The notes: generated from the sequence alone by a model not told the origin. A stretch of 64,000 bases of DNA from Candidatus Saccharibacteria bacterium UBA1050 (GCA_002316545.1 DCDR01000001.1:249692-313691), one strand, 5' to 3'; positions 55,854 through 64,000 are shown, counted from the stretch's first letter. Translations and numbers: made by a program.

Positions 55854-56387
55854 CTACTTAAGTTGTATCGTCAGCGAGTCTTCGTTTGATGACATGCCAG
55901 ATGGATTGTCTTTTTCGAGCACTAGCGACAGCGCGCCTTTTCGCGCAGTAGTCCAGCTAAGTTTTGCGTTGAACGGCACAAGCGCAGATGTCATCCAATC
56001 GTCCAGCAGCGTGGCTTGACCTTGCGCGATCACATTGCCGGTTTCGTCTACCAGTTTTATAGGAAAGCTCGCTTCAAACGACCAGCTGCCAGGCACTTTA
56101 CCACTTACATACAGCGGGCTACTCACCTGCTCGCCTTTTGTTGGCGTATATACCACCAGCTTTACCCCCTTGCGAGATGTGTATTCATTCGTCGCTGCAG
56201 TGGTAGTGGGCGTTTTGCCAGCATTCACTTGGTTTTCTAGCTCATTAATGTCGCTAGTGAGGTTGGTATTTTTATCTCTGAGCGTGTCGATTTTTTGTTG
56301 CTGCCAGTAGTACACCCCAGCCGAAGCGCCAAGCGCCATCACCAAGCAAACTAGTATTACGAGTAATGTTTTTGCGAATCCAGACAT
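55854..56387 (-). CDS. Membrane-anchored Gmad2-like protein
   Basis: 177 residues: transmembrane helix (about 6-26), coiled coil (about 30-58), then a Gmad2-type immunoglobulin-like domain (YTPTKGEQVSSPLYVSGKV, then FPIKLVDETGNVIAQG). Gmad2 domains occur in surface and spore-germination proteins. Start at 56387 with GGAGGTG nine bases upstream. An anchored extracytoplasmic role is likely. Confidence 0.75.
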   Translation of the reverse strand: MSGFAKTLLVILVCLVMALGASAGVYYWQQQKIDTLRDKNTNLTSDINELENQVNAGKTPTTTAATNEYTSRKGVKLVVYTPTKGEQVSSPLYVSGKVPGSWSFEASFPIKLVDETGNVIAQGQATLLDDWMTSALVPFNAKLSWTTARKGALSLVLEKDNPSGMSSNEDSLTIQLK

Positions 56388-56461
56388 GGCCAAATTCACC
56401 TCCATTTATGTGTACTTTTATTATACGCCTACTTACTTGCGATTAACACGCCATGCTGGTC

Positions 56462-56490
56462 TTGAAAATTAACCCTATATTCCCTATAAT
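56462..56490 (+). promoter_or_regulatory. Promoter of tRNA-Gly
   Basis: TTGAAA (56462-56467), 17-base spacer, TATAAT (56485-56490). Confidence 0.8.
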
Positions 56491-56508
56491 CGTGTCTTGA
56501 AACAACAT

Positions 56509-56584
56509 GCGGGTTTAGCTCAGTTGTTAGAGCGCTTCCTTGCCATGGAAGAGGCCAGGAGTTAGAGTCTCCTAACCCGCACCA
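56509..56584 (+). tRNA. tRNA-Gly (anticodon GCC)
   Basis: Acceptor GCGGGTT/AACCCGC, discriminator A, encoded CCA. Anticodon stem CTTCC/GGAAG with loop TTGCCAT. The T-loop reads TTAGAGT instead of the usual TTCGAAT. The 3' end overlaps the recombinase stop codon. Confidence 0.92.
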
Positions 56585-58221
56585 CGAACGAAATCATTGG
56601 CAACTACGAACCCTTCCCAGGGTTCGTTTAGTTTTATGGTCACTGTTGACCCCTTACGAAAACCTTTTTCGCCTGGTGTGATGGTGAAATTAGAGAAGAA
56701 AATCCGTAGTAGTGCATCCATCACCTTCATATCGCGTATTTTACCAAGTATAACAGGGGTCGTTTCCAAGAGTTTAAGATATTCTTCAAAGGTTGGTATG
56801 GCGCTCTTGATATTGTCTCGCTGTTTAGTGGCTTTAACGAAGTCTTTCCTTATTTTCTCAATCTCTTTGCTGTACTTATCTAGGTCGTAATGCTCTTTTA
56901 GTTCGGGGTTCTTCAGTATTAGCTCTTTGGTTTTTTCATACGATTTCTCTTTATTTGCGATTGTAATTTTTGACCGAGCAATAATACTGTCAAACTCTGC
57001 AGACTTACGCTTTGCCTCTTTTTCAGCCTCCTTAACAAAGTGGGCATAGTTACCCTTGGTGATGAATAGGTAGTCCTGAAAGAATTGCTGCGCGGCATCA
57101 ACAACAAGCCCAGCACGGGCGGAACTGCCCTCAACATCACAACCTTCGGTCTCACATTTGTAGTAATAGCGCGATTGAATAATCTCCTTGGTTTCCTTAT
57201 CTCTTTTATCAATCAACATTGAAGTGAGAGTCTTATTACACGCCCCACAATAGACCTTGCCTCTTAGTAGGTCTGCGCGTATATTGCCGCTACGAGGTCT
57301 GCTTATCGCCAATATTTTTGATGAATTGAGGCTATCAACCTTGTTAATTTTTAGAAAGTCATCTACTGAAATCATTGCCTCAAACTCATAAGCGTCAACA
57401 AGGTCAGTAAAGTTCTTGCCCCATTTATGGACACCTGCGTAGTGTGGGTCTCGGATGAGCTTTGAGACATCATCCTTATCCCATTTGTGAGGCTCGTACT
57501 CACCACCTGGGCGCTTTTGAACCGTGTAGCCTTGCACGTTTATCCATTCGCGGATTTGCTTTTGAGACTTGCCCTCAACAGCCATAGCAAACATATGTTT
57601 AACCTTCGTGAAGTTGCGAGGGTCGGGCTGGAATGTACGGTTAATATCTACGGTATAACCGTGCTTGAATTTGCCAATAAATTCACCGTCTTCAACCGCT
57701 CTTTTGTTGCCACGATCAACGCTCTCAGCCAGGTGTTCTGAATACTGCTTTGCCATAACGAATGTGATGCCGAGCAGCATCTTACCAGCAGGAGTATTTT
57801 CAAAAGTAAAGGTAGGAAAGCGGAGGTCTTTTAATACGCCTCTGTCTACGAGGTCAATAATCGCACCAGCCTCTTTCATATTGCGAGCTAACCTATCGGG
57901 ATGCCAGGCGATAAGCCCATCAATGTGACCGTTCTCTATCTCGTTAATGAGTGCCTTGAATTCATCGCGCGTATCAGCTATTTTTGCAGAGAAGCTCTCC
58001 TCGTATACCTTCACGACATTTAAATCGTTAGGCACAACAACCTTCTCCATACACTCTTTTACCTGGTCTTCAATGGATGAGGCTTGTCTATCTTCGCTAG
58101 TAGTGGACTTTCTAGCGTACAGGGCGTAATTAATAGTACCTGTATCAATGTCTCCTGGGGCTTTGGGTTGATTGGCTTGTAGTAGCTCTAAGAGCCTTTG
58201 GGTACTGGTAAGTTCTGCCAT
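56572..58221 (-). CDS. Large serine recombinase (integrase)
   Basis: 549 residues. N-terminal resolvase domain with YARKSTTSEDRQ (catalytic Ser near 39) and WHPDRLARN, recombinase domain (KFKHGYTVD, then KMLLGITFVMAKQYSEHLAESV), a zinc ribbon with CGAC and CETEGC, and a coiled coil. It catalyses site-specific integration and excision. Its last codons and TAG are formed by the complement of the tRNA-Gly 3' end, so the gene abuts its probable attachment site. Complete and apparently active. Confidence 0.93.
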   Translation of the reverse strand: MAELTSTQRLLELLQANQPKAPGDIDTGTINYALYARKSTTSEDRQASSIEDQVKECMEKVVVPNDLNVVKVYEESFSAKIADTRDEFKALINEIENGHIDGLIAWHPDRLARNMKEAGAIIDLVDRGVLKDLRFPTFTFENTPAGKMLLGITFVMAKQYSEHLAESVDRGNKRAVEDGEFIGKFKHGYTVDINRTFQPDPRNFTKVKHMFAMAVEGKSQKQIREWINVQGYTVQKRPGGEYEPHKWDKDDVSKLIRDPHYAGVHKWGKNFTDLVDAYEFEAMISVDDFLKINKVDSLNSSKILAISRPRSGNIRADLLRGKVYCGACNKTLTSMLIDKRDKETKEIIQSRYYYKCETEGCDVEGSSARAGLVVDAAQQFFQDYLFITKGNYAHFVKEAEKEAKRKSAEFDSIIARSKITIANKEKSYEKTKELILKNPELKEHYDLDKYSKEIEKIRKDFVKATKQRDNIKSAIPTFEEYLKLLETTPVILGKIRDMKVMDALLRIFFSNFTITPGEKGFRKGSTVTIKLNEPWEGFVVANDFVRGAG

Positions 58222-58599
58222 ACCCTAAGTATATAATTCTTTACACAGTTTGAGCTGCTTTAGGCATATGTCTATAAAATGATTTTAATACCGTCTTTTA
58301 CAAGAAACGGTTTCTTTTGGTTCTCTATTTCTGAGTATTTGGCAAGTATGCTCAGCAACGAAACCATACTCAGTTCATAATTTTTTTGTAATAAAAAAAC
58401 GGACATTCCGTGACCCCTTGAAGTGAAAACTTCAGTTAGTCCGCTAGTAAGTCCGTTTTATACCGAGTCGTCCTCGTAATTCCTACACAGTTAATTCGCT
58501 GTAAACGCCCCTGAAGTTTTTTGAAGCGGTCCAGTCTCCGCGTTGGCTACACAATGAATTCGGTTGATTGTTAATGTAATTTTAGTTTAGCATATACCT
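58222..58599. other. Gap with terminator-like multi-stem
   Basis: On the minus strand AACGGAC...GTCCGTT (about 58397-58403 and 58453-58459) encloses TGAAGTTTTCACTTCA and is followed by TTTTTTT: a branched terminator of the gene at 58600. ACTTCA followed by GGGG occurs twice (about 58416 and 58514). Candidate small RNA; no ORF. Confidence 0.45.
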
Positions 58600-59019
58600 T
58601 TAGTTAGGTGTTTTAACGATAATTAGCTTAACAGTATCACCAGTTTGGGTAATACCGCTGACTACGAATGCATCAACTGATTTTCGGTCATCCGCCTTAT
58701 TAACATCCAAAGGTTCAAACATTGTTGAGGCTTTGCCATTAATGTCAGTCAGCGCCTGATTTTCAAAATCAGCATCAACTGTGTAGCCTTTGGTTTTTAA
58801 GTCTTTATATACCACCAAGCCTTCTTTTCCCGAATAGTCACCTTCGCTCAGTTTCGGCAGAGTACCAGTTACCTTACTATCGGTAGGCTGCTCAGAACTG
58901 CTCGGACTATCATTTGTTGTTGTTTCGCTACTTGATTGAGTTGCCGCCCCAACTGCACCAAGAACCACTACCACAAGTACCCAGAACCACCATTTTCTAA
59001 ATATCTTCTTGTCTTTCAC
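58600..59019 (-). CDS. Membrane-anchored extracytoplasmic protein
   Basis: 139 residues: basic start and one hydrophobic helix (KWWFWVLVVVVLGAVGAA), Ser/Thr-rich linker, then a small domain of about 90 residues with strands and helices (LVVYKDLKTKGYTVDADF). Not recognised. GTG start with GGAGG eight bases upstream. It follows a structured leader RNA with a terminator. Confidence 0.65.
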   Translation of the reverse strand: MKDKKIFRKWWFWVLVVVVLGAVGAATQSSSETTTNDSPSSSEQPTDSKVTGTLPKLSEGDYSGKEGLVVYKDLKTKGYTVDADFENQALTDINGKASTMFEPLDVNKADDRKSVDAFVVSGITQTGDTVKLIIVKTPN

Positions 59020-59059
59020 TATATGGACCTCCGTTTAATTATTGTTAAGCGGTGTCCAT

Positions 59060-59181
59060 AAAAAAGGACGACCCGCAGGTCGTCTAAAACCAGTACCAGC
59101 TTACGCCGAATACTTTTACGCGAGTCGCCCATTTTTTGGCATAAACACGCAAAAATGCGATTGATGATACTGGTTTTAGAC
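59060..59181 (-). ncRNA. Structured leader or small RNA with terminator
   Basis: GTCTAAAACCAGTA at 59181-59168 pairs perfectly with its complement at 59095-59082 (14 bp). This is followed by the terminator GACGACC-TGCG-GGTCGTC (59084-59067) and TTTTTT. A TATAAT at 59194-59189 puts the transcript start at the first base of the stem. The closing stem and terminator share three bases. The gene at 59019 begins 40 bases after the terminator, so attenuation or a riboswitch is possible. Confidence 0.6.
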
Positions 59182-59503
59182 AATACTGATTATATAGTTT
59201 CTTGCTCGTACAAGCCATAGCGCGATCTTTTATAAAATTTGGTCATTTGAGACAGAGAGACAAAAATTCGGTACTCCTCATTTTCTACAAAAAAAGCGTG
59301 GTCATTTTGCCCCCACAAATAGGGTATATATACAGCGGAGTCTCATATTAACAGAGGTGAGGGCGGCTACCCCCCTTACTTGATACAATATTTACCAAAA
59401 AACTTTAGGCACAAGTTTATTAATTATTCAGATGATTAACTCGCTAAAATCTGCACAAAAATCGTCAAATAAAGCGATGAAAGCAATAGTATAATGAATA
59501 TAT
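59182..59503. other. AT-rich intergenic stretch
   Basis: Holds the -10 boxes of the flanking transcripts (59189-59194 on the minus strand; TATAAT about 59490-59495 on the plus strand). Nothing else is supported. Confidence 0.4.
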
Positions 59504-59938
59504 ATGAGAAAGATAACCGAGATTGCTGGAGGCATAGCTCTATTGGTATATAGACAGCAGCGCCTTACTCCAAATGATATGGACTTTATGGGTTTTAGGT
59601 TTAGATATGATGAGTCACAATGGACGGACAAGCCAGTGTACGACAAGTTTCAGCAAAGCCTGCTAGATATAGCAAAAGATAACTTAGCTGATTTACAAAA
59701 CGCATTAGATTATCTGAATGATGTAGGTGTAATGACATTTACTGACGATAGTGATAATGCTCAACGCGGATATAGGAAATTCCACCTTACTGCCAAAGGC
59801 ATTCATCTAATTGAAGGGGTTGAAAATAAACTACCTGAAACAAAGAAACAATTTAATATTACTTTTAATTTCAATCTAGAGAGCTTGGCGAAGATTGAGC
59901 CTACCTTAAAGGCGCAATTTGGACTAGTGAACTTATAG
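59504..59938 (+). CDS. Hypothetical protein, possible winged-helix
   Basis: 144 residues. The segment DLQNALDYLNDVGVMTFTDD followed by KFHLTAKGIHLIEG resembles the last helix and wing of a winged-helix domain, so DNA binding is possible. TATAAT ends eight bases before the ATG: leaderless. Convergent and directly abutting the DUF4209-like gene. Confidence 0.55.
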   Translation: MRKITEIAGGIALLVYRQQRLTPNDMDFMGFRFRYDESQWTDKPVYDKFQQSLLDIAKDNLADLQNALDYLNDVGVMTFTDDSDNAQRGYRKFHLTAKGIHLIEGVENKLPETKKQFNITFNFNLESLAKIEPTLKAQFGLVNL

Positions 59939-61651
59939 CTACTTTGACTTAGGTTGAACATCTAAGACCAGAAGAGTACATAGTATGTGAATAAGCAGTG
60001 CCGCCGATGACTTATCAAATGATATGTTTAAGCCGTGACCGATCCTATTACGCAAATTGTAACCATTCACATCTACTAATGAGTTCCGCCAGTACCTTCG
60101 CAAGTTCTCATCAGTAATAAATCCTTGCATACTACCTAAAATCTCACCCAATCCTCTCACGCCTCCAGGCGTGCTTCTAGAACTACTCGGTAATTTAGTA
60201 GTGGGTATTCCTACGCGTCTAGCAGAGTGCCTGATAATCCTTTCAACAATCGGAGCTAAACATTTGGCGGCAGTATCTACATCGTCAGAAAAGTAATAAT
60301 TAATCCCACGAGCAATTGCCTGTGCTTCATTTTCATCTATTAAATCACTCTTGAATGCAATACTCATCGCTTCAGTGTCAGGATTAAACTTAGCTTTAAT
60401 CGCATCCAAAGCGCTCATAACGAAAATGCTGAATACTTCCATTTCATTCTTTTCACTCTCAATGATATTCGCCTCTAGCTTTTCATCTTGTGATGCTTTT
60501 GTATTAATAATACTGTTTGCTTCACCCATATTGACTGATTTAAAGAGCATTAACATAGGGTGGTTATCGGCATTTTTTTCTGCCTCTTCTTTGCTCTTTT
60601 CGTAGTCTGAAATTGCCTTAGAATAACCTAGCCTTATAAGGGCATTCAGCAGATCATCGTCCGTTGTGACTGCTTGCGCGAAAGCATCAGTCTGCTCTCG
60701 TGGTATTTCAAAAGTATAAGTATGTTCCTTCAACTCCATTGCCTCTTGGGGAATAGCTTCCGCCATAGCAATGGCTTCATTCCTAATATCTATTAATCCG
60801 TGAAGCTCAGCGAATGCCTCTACTTCGTGAAGCTGATAGAACTTTTGAAATCCATCAGGCGTTTCCTTGGCTTCGTTGAATAGGAACTCTGCTTGGGTAC
60901 GATATAGATCCTGTTTTTCTTCAGCAGTGGCAAGTAGTTCTTGGATTTGATGAGCAGTATCAATTGCAAAGCCATTATCCTTGAACTTGCCAATCGCGAG
61001 TTCATTCAGCCTTAACACCTCAGCTTTATCAACATTGTTAGACTTGGCTGCCTCTTCTAATAAAGAAAGACTTACGCCTGGGGAGGCGTCATCTGAGGAA
61101 AGGTTTGCTTTCGCAAACTCAATTAATTCGTTAGTGATTGCTTCTACGAGCGGTTGCTGATTGAAAGTCTTGGCTAGTTCAAACGCTCTGACTAATGCGT
61201 CTTTCTTGTCTAAGTCGGATGACCAATCAGATTTCGCAAACTCTCTATAGTAACTGATTGATTTGATAGCATAATCAAATCGTTCTCTGCCAGTCTCGCG
61301 ATACACCACCAAATCAGCATACCTAGCTCGTGAGTGAGGGTTTATATCCAGATCAACCATTTTCTTCCATAGCTCTATTGTTTCGGTAGCTACGGCAGAC
61401 ACTGGCTTTGGGAATACACCTTCGGGGAATTCATACCTTGGAGCGAGATAACCGTATTGCTCTCTTTTCTCTTCAAGTTCTTGAGAAACCTCCATATACA
61501 TCAGCGCAAACACGATAGGATCTGATGAAGCATCAGAAAGCTCCAGGGATTTTTGTACCTCATCGCCTAATAAGTGAATGATTGGCGTATCTGTATTAGC
61601 AACGCGATCGTATGCAGTATTGATAGCCTCTGTATATTTATCTAAGTCCAT
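59939..61651 (-). CDS. DUF4209/HEPN-like protein
   Basis: 570 residues, mostly helical. The C-terminus shows GYNLRNRIGHGL, the RNRxxH pattern of DUF4209, which resembles the RxxxxH active site of HEPN RNases. The long N-terminal part is a repeat-like helical array (ARYADLVVYRETGRERFDYA). Proteins of this type occur on mobile elements and may be abortive-infection effectors; that is inference. AT-rich, in the serine-recombinase element. Confidence 0.65.
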   Translation of the reverse strand: MDLDKYTEAINTAYDRVANTDTPIIHLLGDEVQKSLELSDASSDPIVFALMYMEVSQELEEKREQYGYLAPRYEFPEGVFPKPVSAVATETIELWKKMVDLDINPHSRARYADLVVYRETGRERFDYAIKSISYYREFAKSDWSSDLDKKDALVRAFELAKTFNQQPLVEAITNELIEFAKANLSSDDASPGVSLSLLEEAAKSNNVDKAEVLRLNELAIGKFKDNGFAIDTAHQIQELLATAEEKQDLYRTQAEFLFNEAKETPDGFQKFYQLHEVEAFAELHGLIDIRNEAIAMAEAIPQEAMELKEHTYTFEIPREQTDAFAQAVTTDDDLLNALIRLGYSKAISDYEKSKEEAEKNADNHPMLMLFKSVNMGEANSIINTKASQDEKLEANIIESEKNEMEVFSIFVMSALDAIKAKFNPDTEAMSIAFKSDLIDENEAQAIARGINYYFSDDVDTAAKCLAPIVERIIRHSARRVGIPTTKLPSSSRSTPGGVRGLGEILGSMQGFITDENLRRYWRNSLVDVNGYNLRNRIGHGLNISFDKSSAALLIHILCTLLVLDVQPKSK

Positions 61652-61710
61652 ATATTTATTTTAAACCTTTCTTAGTAGATACCGATTTATATTGACGCAT
61701 TGCATATATT

Positions 61711-61733
61711 CATATACCCTAGGGGGGTGTATG
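61711..61733. promoter_or_regulatory. CsoR-type operator overlapping start region
   Basis: ATACCC-TAGGG-GGGTGTAT, an imperfect palindrome like CsoR operators (ATACCC...GGGTAT). It covers the ribosome site and likely -10 of the DUF4396-CsoR-DUF305 operon; a TTGACG -35 lies at 61692-61697. Confidence 0.6.
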
Positions 61734-62210
61734 AATGATAATCAAACCCATCATCACGAAAGCACCAATGCTATGGCGGTAAGCGCAACTCTACACTGTC
61801 TAACAGGCTGTGCGATTGGTGAAGTGCTGGGGCTAATTATCGGGACAGCTTTTGGTCTTAGTAACGGCATCACTACGTTAATAGCTATAGCACTTGCATT
61901 CGTATTTGGTTTTGGTCTTTCAACACTTCCTCTCGTGAAAGCGGGTATAGGTTTTGTAGTGGCACTCTCAATCGTGGTCGCCGCTGATACCCTATCAATT
62001 ACCACAATGGAGATTGCAGATAACCTTGTAATGTATGCCATTCCAGGCGCGATGCACGCTACGCTTATTGATCCGTTATTTTGGATTAGTATGCCAGTTG
62101 CGCTAACCATTGCGTTCTTTGCTGCATTACCCGTAAACAAGTATCTTCTTAGCAAAAATAAAGGACACGCACTAACGATGAACGCAATGGGCGGTCATAA
62201 ACACCATTAG
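61731..62210 (+). CDS. DUF4396 membrane protein, copy 2
   Basis: 159 residues, four or five helices, His-rich at both ends (THHHEST and GGHKHH). LHCLTGCAIGEV and TLSITTMEI match the copy at 4746-5204. It heads a copper-type operon, so copper or other metal traffic is a reasonable inference. ATG at 61731 after GGGGGGTG. Confidence 0.8.
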   Translation: MNDNQTHHHESTNAMAVSATLHCLTGCAIGEVLGLIIGTAFGLSNGITTLIAIALAFVFGFGLSTLPLVKAGIGFVVALSIVVAADTLSITTMEIADNLVMYAIPGAMHATLIDPLFWISMPVALTIAFFAALPVNKYLLSKNKGHALTMNAMGGHKHH

Positions 62211-62220
62211 GGAGATGTAT

Positions 62221-62499
62221 ATGCAGCAATATGGATACGCAGAAAACAAACCATCATTACTTAAGCGGCTCAACAGAGTTGAAGGACAAGTGCGTGGTGT
62301 TTCAAAAATGGTAGAAGAGGATAAGTATTGTATAGATATCCTTACACAAGTCAGTGCCGCTAAGGCTGCCCTTGACAAAGTTGCGCTTGAATTGCTTCGG
62401 GATCACGCGCGGCATTGCCTATCAAATGAACACGTCCACGCTCAAGGCGAAGGCGACAAAGCCGATGAGCTTGTGAGTGCAATCGGTAGAATGCTTTAA
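62221..62499 (+). CDS. csoR: CsoR-family copper-sensing repressor
   Basis: 92 residues, all helical. Copper ligand set C37 (KYCIDI), H62 and C66 (DHARHC), the CsoR signature. RLNRVEGQVRG is the DNA-contact helix. It should repress the operon until Cu(I) binds. ATG at 62221 with GGGAG upstream. Confidence 0.88.
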   Translation: MQQYGYAENKPSLLKRLNRVEGQVRGVSKMVEEDKYCIDILTQVSAAKAALDKVALELLRDHARHCLSNEHVHAQGEGDKADELVSAIGRML

Positions 62500-62521
62500 A
62501 TAATATAAAGGAGTACAACAG

Positions 62522-62920
62522 ATGCAAACTAAACCATTACTTTACGGACTTATCGGATTTTTCCTAGGAGGACTACTTGTCGCTATTGCGGCTACAACCT
62601 TCAATAAGCCTGAACAAGAGACTAGAGCTAATACAAATTCATCAATGAGCAGTATGTCTATGGACGATATGACCGCTGACCTAAAGAATAAAACAGGAGA
62701 TGAATTTGATAAGGCATTTATCGCAAGTATGATTGCACACCACGAGGGTGCGGTTGAGATGGCAAAGCTATCCGCAAAGAATGCTAAGCACGAAGAGGTT
62801 AAAACCTTATCAAATAACATCATAACCGCTCAAGAAAAAGAAATTGCCGAAATGAAGCAATGGCAAATGGATTGGGGCTACTCATCTATGATGATGGACC
62901 ACGGCTCAATGAGCCACTAA
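62522..62920 (+). CDS. DUF305 copper-binding-like protein
   Basis: 132 residues: signal anchor (6-25), Met/Ser-rich linker (SSMSSMSMDDM), then a DUF305 ferritin-like helix bundle with MIAHHEGAVEMAKL and a Met/His-rich end (MMMDHGSMSH). DUF305 proteins such as CopM bind copper outside the cytoplasm. AAAGGAG Shine-Dalgarno; last gene of the operon. Confidence 0.88.
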   Translation: MQTKPLLYGLIGFFLGGLLVAIAATTFNKPEQETRANTNSSMSSMSMDDMTADLKNKTGDEFDKAFIASMIAHHEGAVEMAKLSAKNAKHEEVKTLSNNIITAQEKEIAEMKQWQMDWGYSSMMMDHGSMSH

Positions 62921-63044
62921 TAGATTATTGTTTCTTTGATTATGTTCGCTGCAGGGATGGTTGGTACGCTTGAAAGCCGACCATCTACGAGCGATCCAAA
63001 AAGTTTAAGTAAATTCTGTAGCTCCGCACCAAATAGGAATTATC

Positions 63045-63069
63045 GGACGCTTCGGCGTCCTTTTGTTTT
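63045..63069 (+). terminator. Intrinsic terminator after the copper operon
   Basis: GGACGC-TTCG-GCGTCC (63045-63060), then TTTTGTTTT. Upstream, 62921-63044 shows no gene. Confidence 0.88.
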
Positions 63070-63120
63070 CCCCAAAGTGCTAAACTTAAAAGATACAACT
63101 TTAAAAAAGGAGTAGGCGAA

Positions 63121-63498
63121 ATGGCGAAGTATGTAGATGGATTTGTGCTGGTAGTGCCCAAGGTCAAAGAGGCAGAATACCAAAAAATGGCAGAAATGGG
63201 CCGCGACTCCTGGATGAAGCATGGCGCGCTGCAATATTTTGAATGCCGGGGCGATGACCTGAAGCAACAAAAAATGGGCGACGTAAAATCTCGCGCATTT
63301 GCCGAAATGGCAGGTGCAAGCGCAGATGACGATGTGTGGTTTTCGTGGATCGTGTTTGAGTCGAAAGAACACCGCGACGAAGTAAACGCAAAAGTAATGG
63401 AAGAAATGTCGCAAATGAATATGCCGGAAGATCTTGAAATGCCCAGCGACATGACCAAGATGGCGTATGGTGGTTTTGAAGTAGCCGTTGAAGGCTAG
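63121..63498 (+). CDS. DUF1428 protein
   Basis: 125 residues with the ferredoxin-like DUF1428 fold of E. coli YbaA: KYVDGFVLVVPK at the start, WFSWIVFESKEHRDEV in the middle and MAYGGFEV at the end. Function unknown. AAAGGAG Shine-Dalgarno. Confidence 0.88.
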   Translation: MAKYVDGFVLVVPKVKEAEYQKMAEMGRDSWMKHGALQYFECRGDDLKQQKMGDVKSRAFAEMAGASADDDVWFSWIVFESKEHRDEVNAKVMEEMSQMNMPEDLEMPSDMTKMAYGGFEVAVEG

Positions 63499-63500
63499 GC

Positions 63501-63779
63501 ATGAAACTGCTACATAAAGTATCTGTACGAATAGTGATTGCCTTAGTTGTTGGATTTTTACTTGCTGGTGCATTAACAAAAATTACTTATACGTGTACAC
63601 CAATAGACGACAGTGTAAATTGCGTAGCATTTGACAAAGCAATTATGCACCCCGCTGATTTACTGAATAACAAGCAAAACAGTCTGGTTAAATTCTCTTT
63701 GATTTTTGCAATATCGGCCGTAACCATCTTTGCGATACTAACAGTTATAACAAAGTACCACGCCCGTGGTATCAAATAG
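63501..63779 (+). CDS. Small two-helix membrane protein
   Basis: 92 residues with two hydrophobic helices (about 10-28 and 63-84) and two Cys in the loop (CTPIDDSVNC). Not recognised. Two bases after the DUF1428 stop, so co-transcribed. Confidence 0.6.
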   Translation: MKLLHKVSVRIVIALVVGFLLAGALTKITYTCTPIDDSVNCVAFDKAIMHPADLLNNKQNSLVKFSLIFAISAVTIFAILTVITKYHARGIK

Positions 63780-63873
63780 AAGACGTGGGACCCATAGTAG
63801 GTGCCGAAAAACACCCGCCGAGAAAATAGTAAAATCGACAGCTCTCAGGGTTTGAGCTCTATCTATCTTGAGT

Positions 63874-64000
63874 TTATGCCGCGATGAATGAGCGCATGCC
63901 AATGCTACCCATTTCTATCACGTCGTTGAAATACGTCAATTCTTCTGAGCTATCGAGTAATGCCATAGCTGCGAGCATAGGGCGATAATGGTCGTCCATT
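63874..64000 (-). CDS. C-terminus of an extradiol dioxygenase-like (LigB/DODA) protein
   Basis: Last 42 codons, N-terminus beyond the right edge. DHYRPMLAAMALL and MGSIGMRSFIA resemble the conserved end of the class III extradiol dioxygenase family (4,5-DOPA dioxygenase/YgiD-like), where HLLPL and YGSLSMR-type motifs occur. Only the tail is visible. Confidence 0.6.
   Translation of the reverse strand, partial: MDDHYRPMLAAMALLDSSEELTYFNDVIEMGSIGMRSFIAA

Noticed and set aside
59082..59181. Paired GTCTAAAACCAGTA repeats as a CRISPR fragment
   Set aside because: The copies are inverted, single and followed by a terminator; there are no cas genes.
1..64000. UGA recoded as Gly, as in Gracilibacteria or SR1
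   Set aside because: Many genes end cleanly at TGA, often overlapping the next start as ATGA, so TGA is a stop here.

Overview
The window reads as chromosome of a small-genome Patescibacteria/CPR bacterium, most likely a Candidatus Saccharibacteria (TM7) epibiont of Actinobacteria. Grounds: compact, often overlapping genes; standard code (many genes end in TGA); single-copy translation genes (pheS, pheT, leuS, trmD, rpsP, rnc, nusB, rpmF); tRNA genes with encoded CCA; few metabolic genes; an Actinobacteria-style type IV secretion (T4SS) cluster and an Rpf-type muralytic enzyme, which would suit life on an actinobacterial host. The lineage is an inference from gene content; no marker search was run.

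Layout. 1-6307: partial FNR-type reductase, anchored FecR/FnIII surface protein, Erm-like rRNA methylase, anchored GH26-like protein, and an operon of DUF4396, flavodoxin-fold and VOC proteins. 6384-18208: a mosaic accessory zone in which GC-rich small genes, each under an AT-rich sigma70-type promoter and mostly followed by an intrinsic terminator, surround a type I restriction-modification operon (hsdM-DUF4145-membrane protein-nuclease-hsdS-Shedu-hsdR). 18216-20214: metK under a SAM-I-type riboswitch, then a secreted LysM-Rpf protein. 20366-31449: GC-rich T4SS island (ParA-like, VirB2-like, VirB6-like, SCO6880-like, VirB4-like, TcpC/VirB8-like, and a four-domain secreted hydrolase) with two membrane proteins on the other strand. 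31615-50581: housekeeping block (pheT-mazG-pheS, aquaporin, rmuC, pilin, trmD, khpA, rpsP, rnc, NUDIX, nusB, rpmF, leuS, murF), interrupted at 40229-41264 by an integration footprint at tRNA-Gln. 50703-55784: an unusual cluster of two alanyl-tRNA-synthetase-like proteins, an aldo/keto reductase, a radical SAM enzyme and an unknown protein. 56509-61651, possibly to about 63030: an element at tRNA-Gly with a large serine recombinase, a membrane-anchored protein, a structured RNA, a HEPN-like DUF4209 protein and perhaps a copper operon (DUF4396-CsoR-DUF305). The right edge holds DUF1428, a small membrane protein and the end of an extradiol-dioxygenase-like gene.

How the parts work together. The T4SS, LysM-Rpf protein, cell-wall hydrolase and anchored surface proteins look like a host-contact kit. 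The restriction operon with Shedu inside it, the Imm5-like protein and the DUF4209 protein look like defence. The cluster at 50703-55784 is the best candidate for an undescribed pathway: it pairs amino-acid-activating folds with redox and radical chemistry. Many monocistronic genes start within a few bases of the predicted transcription start (leaderless), whereas operon-internal genes carry Shine-Dalgarno sites. All assignments rest on reading motifs by eye.
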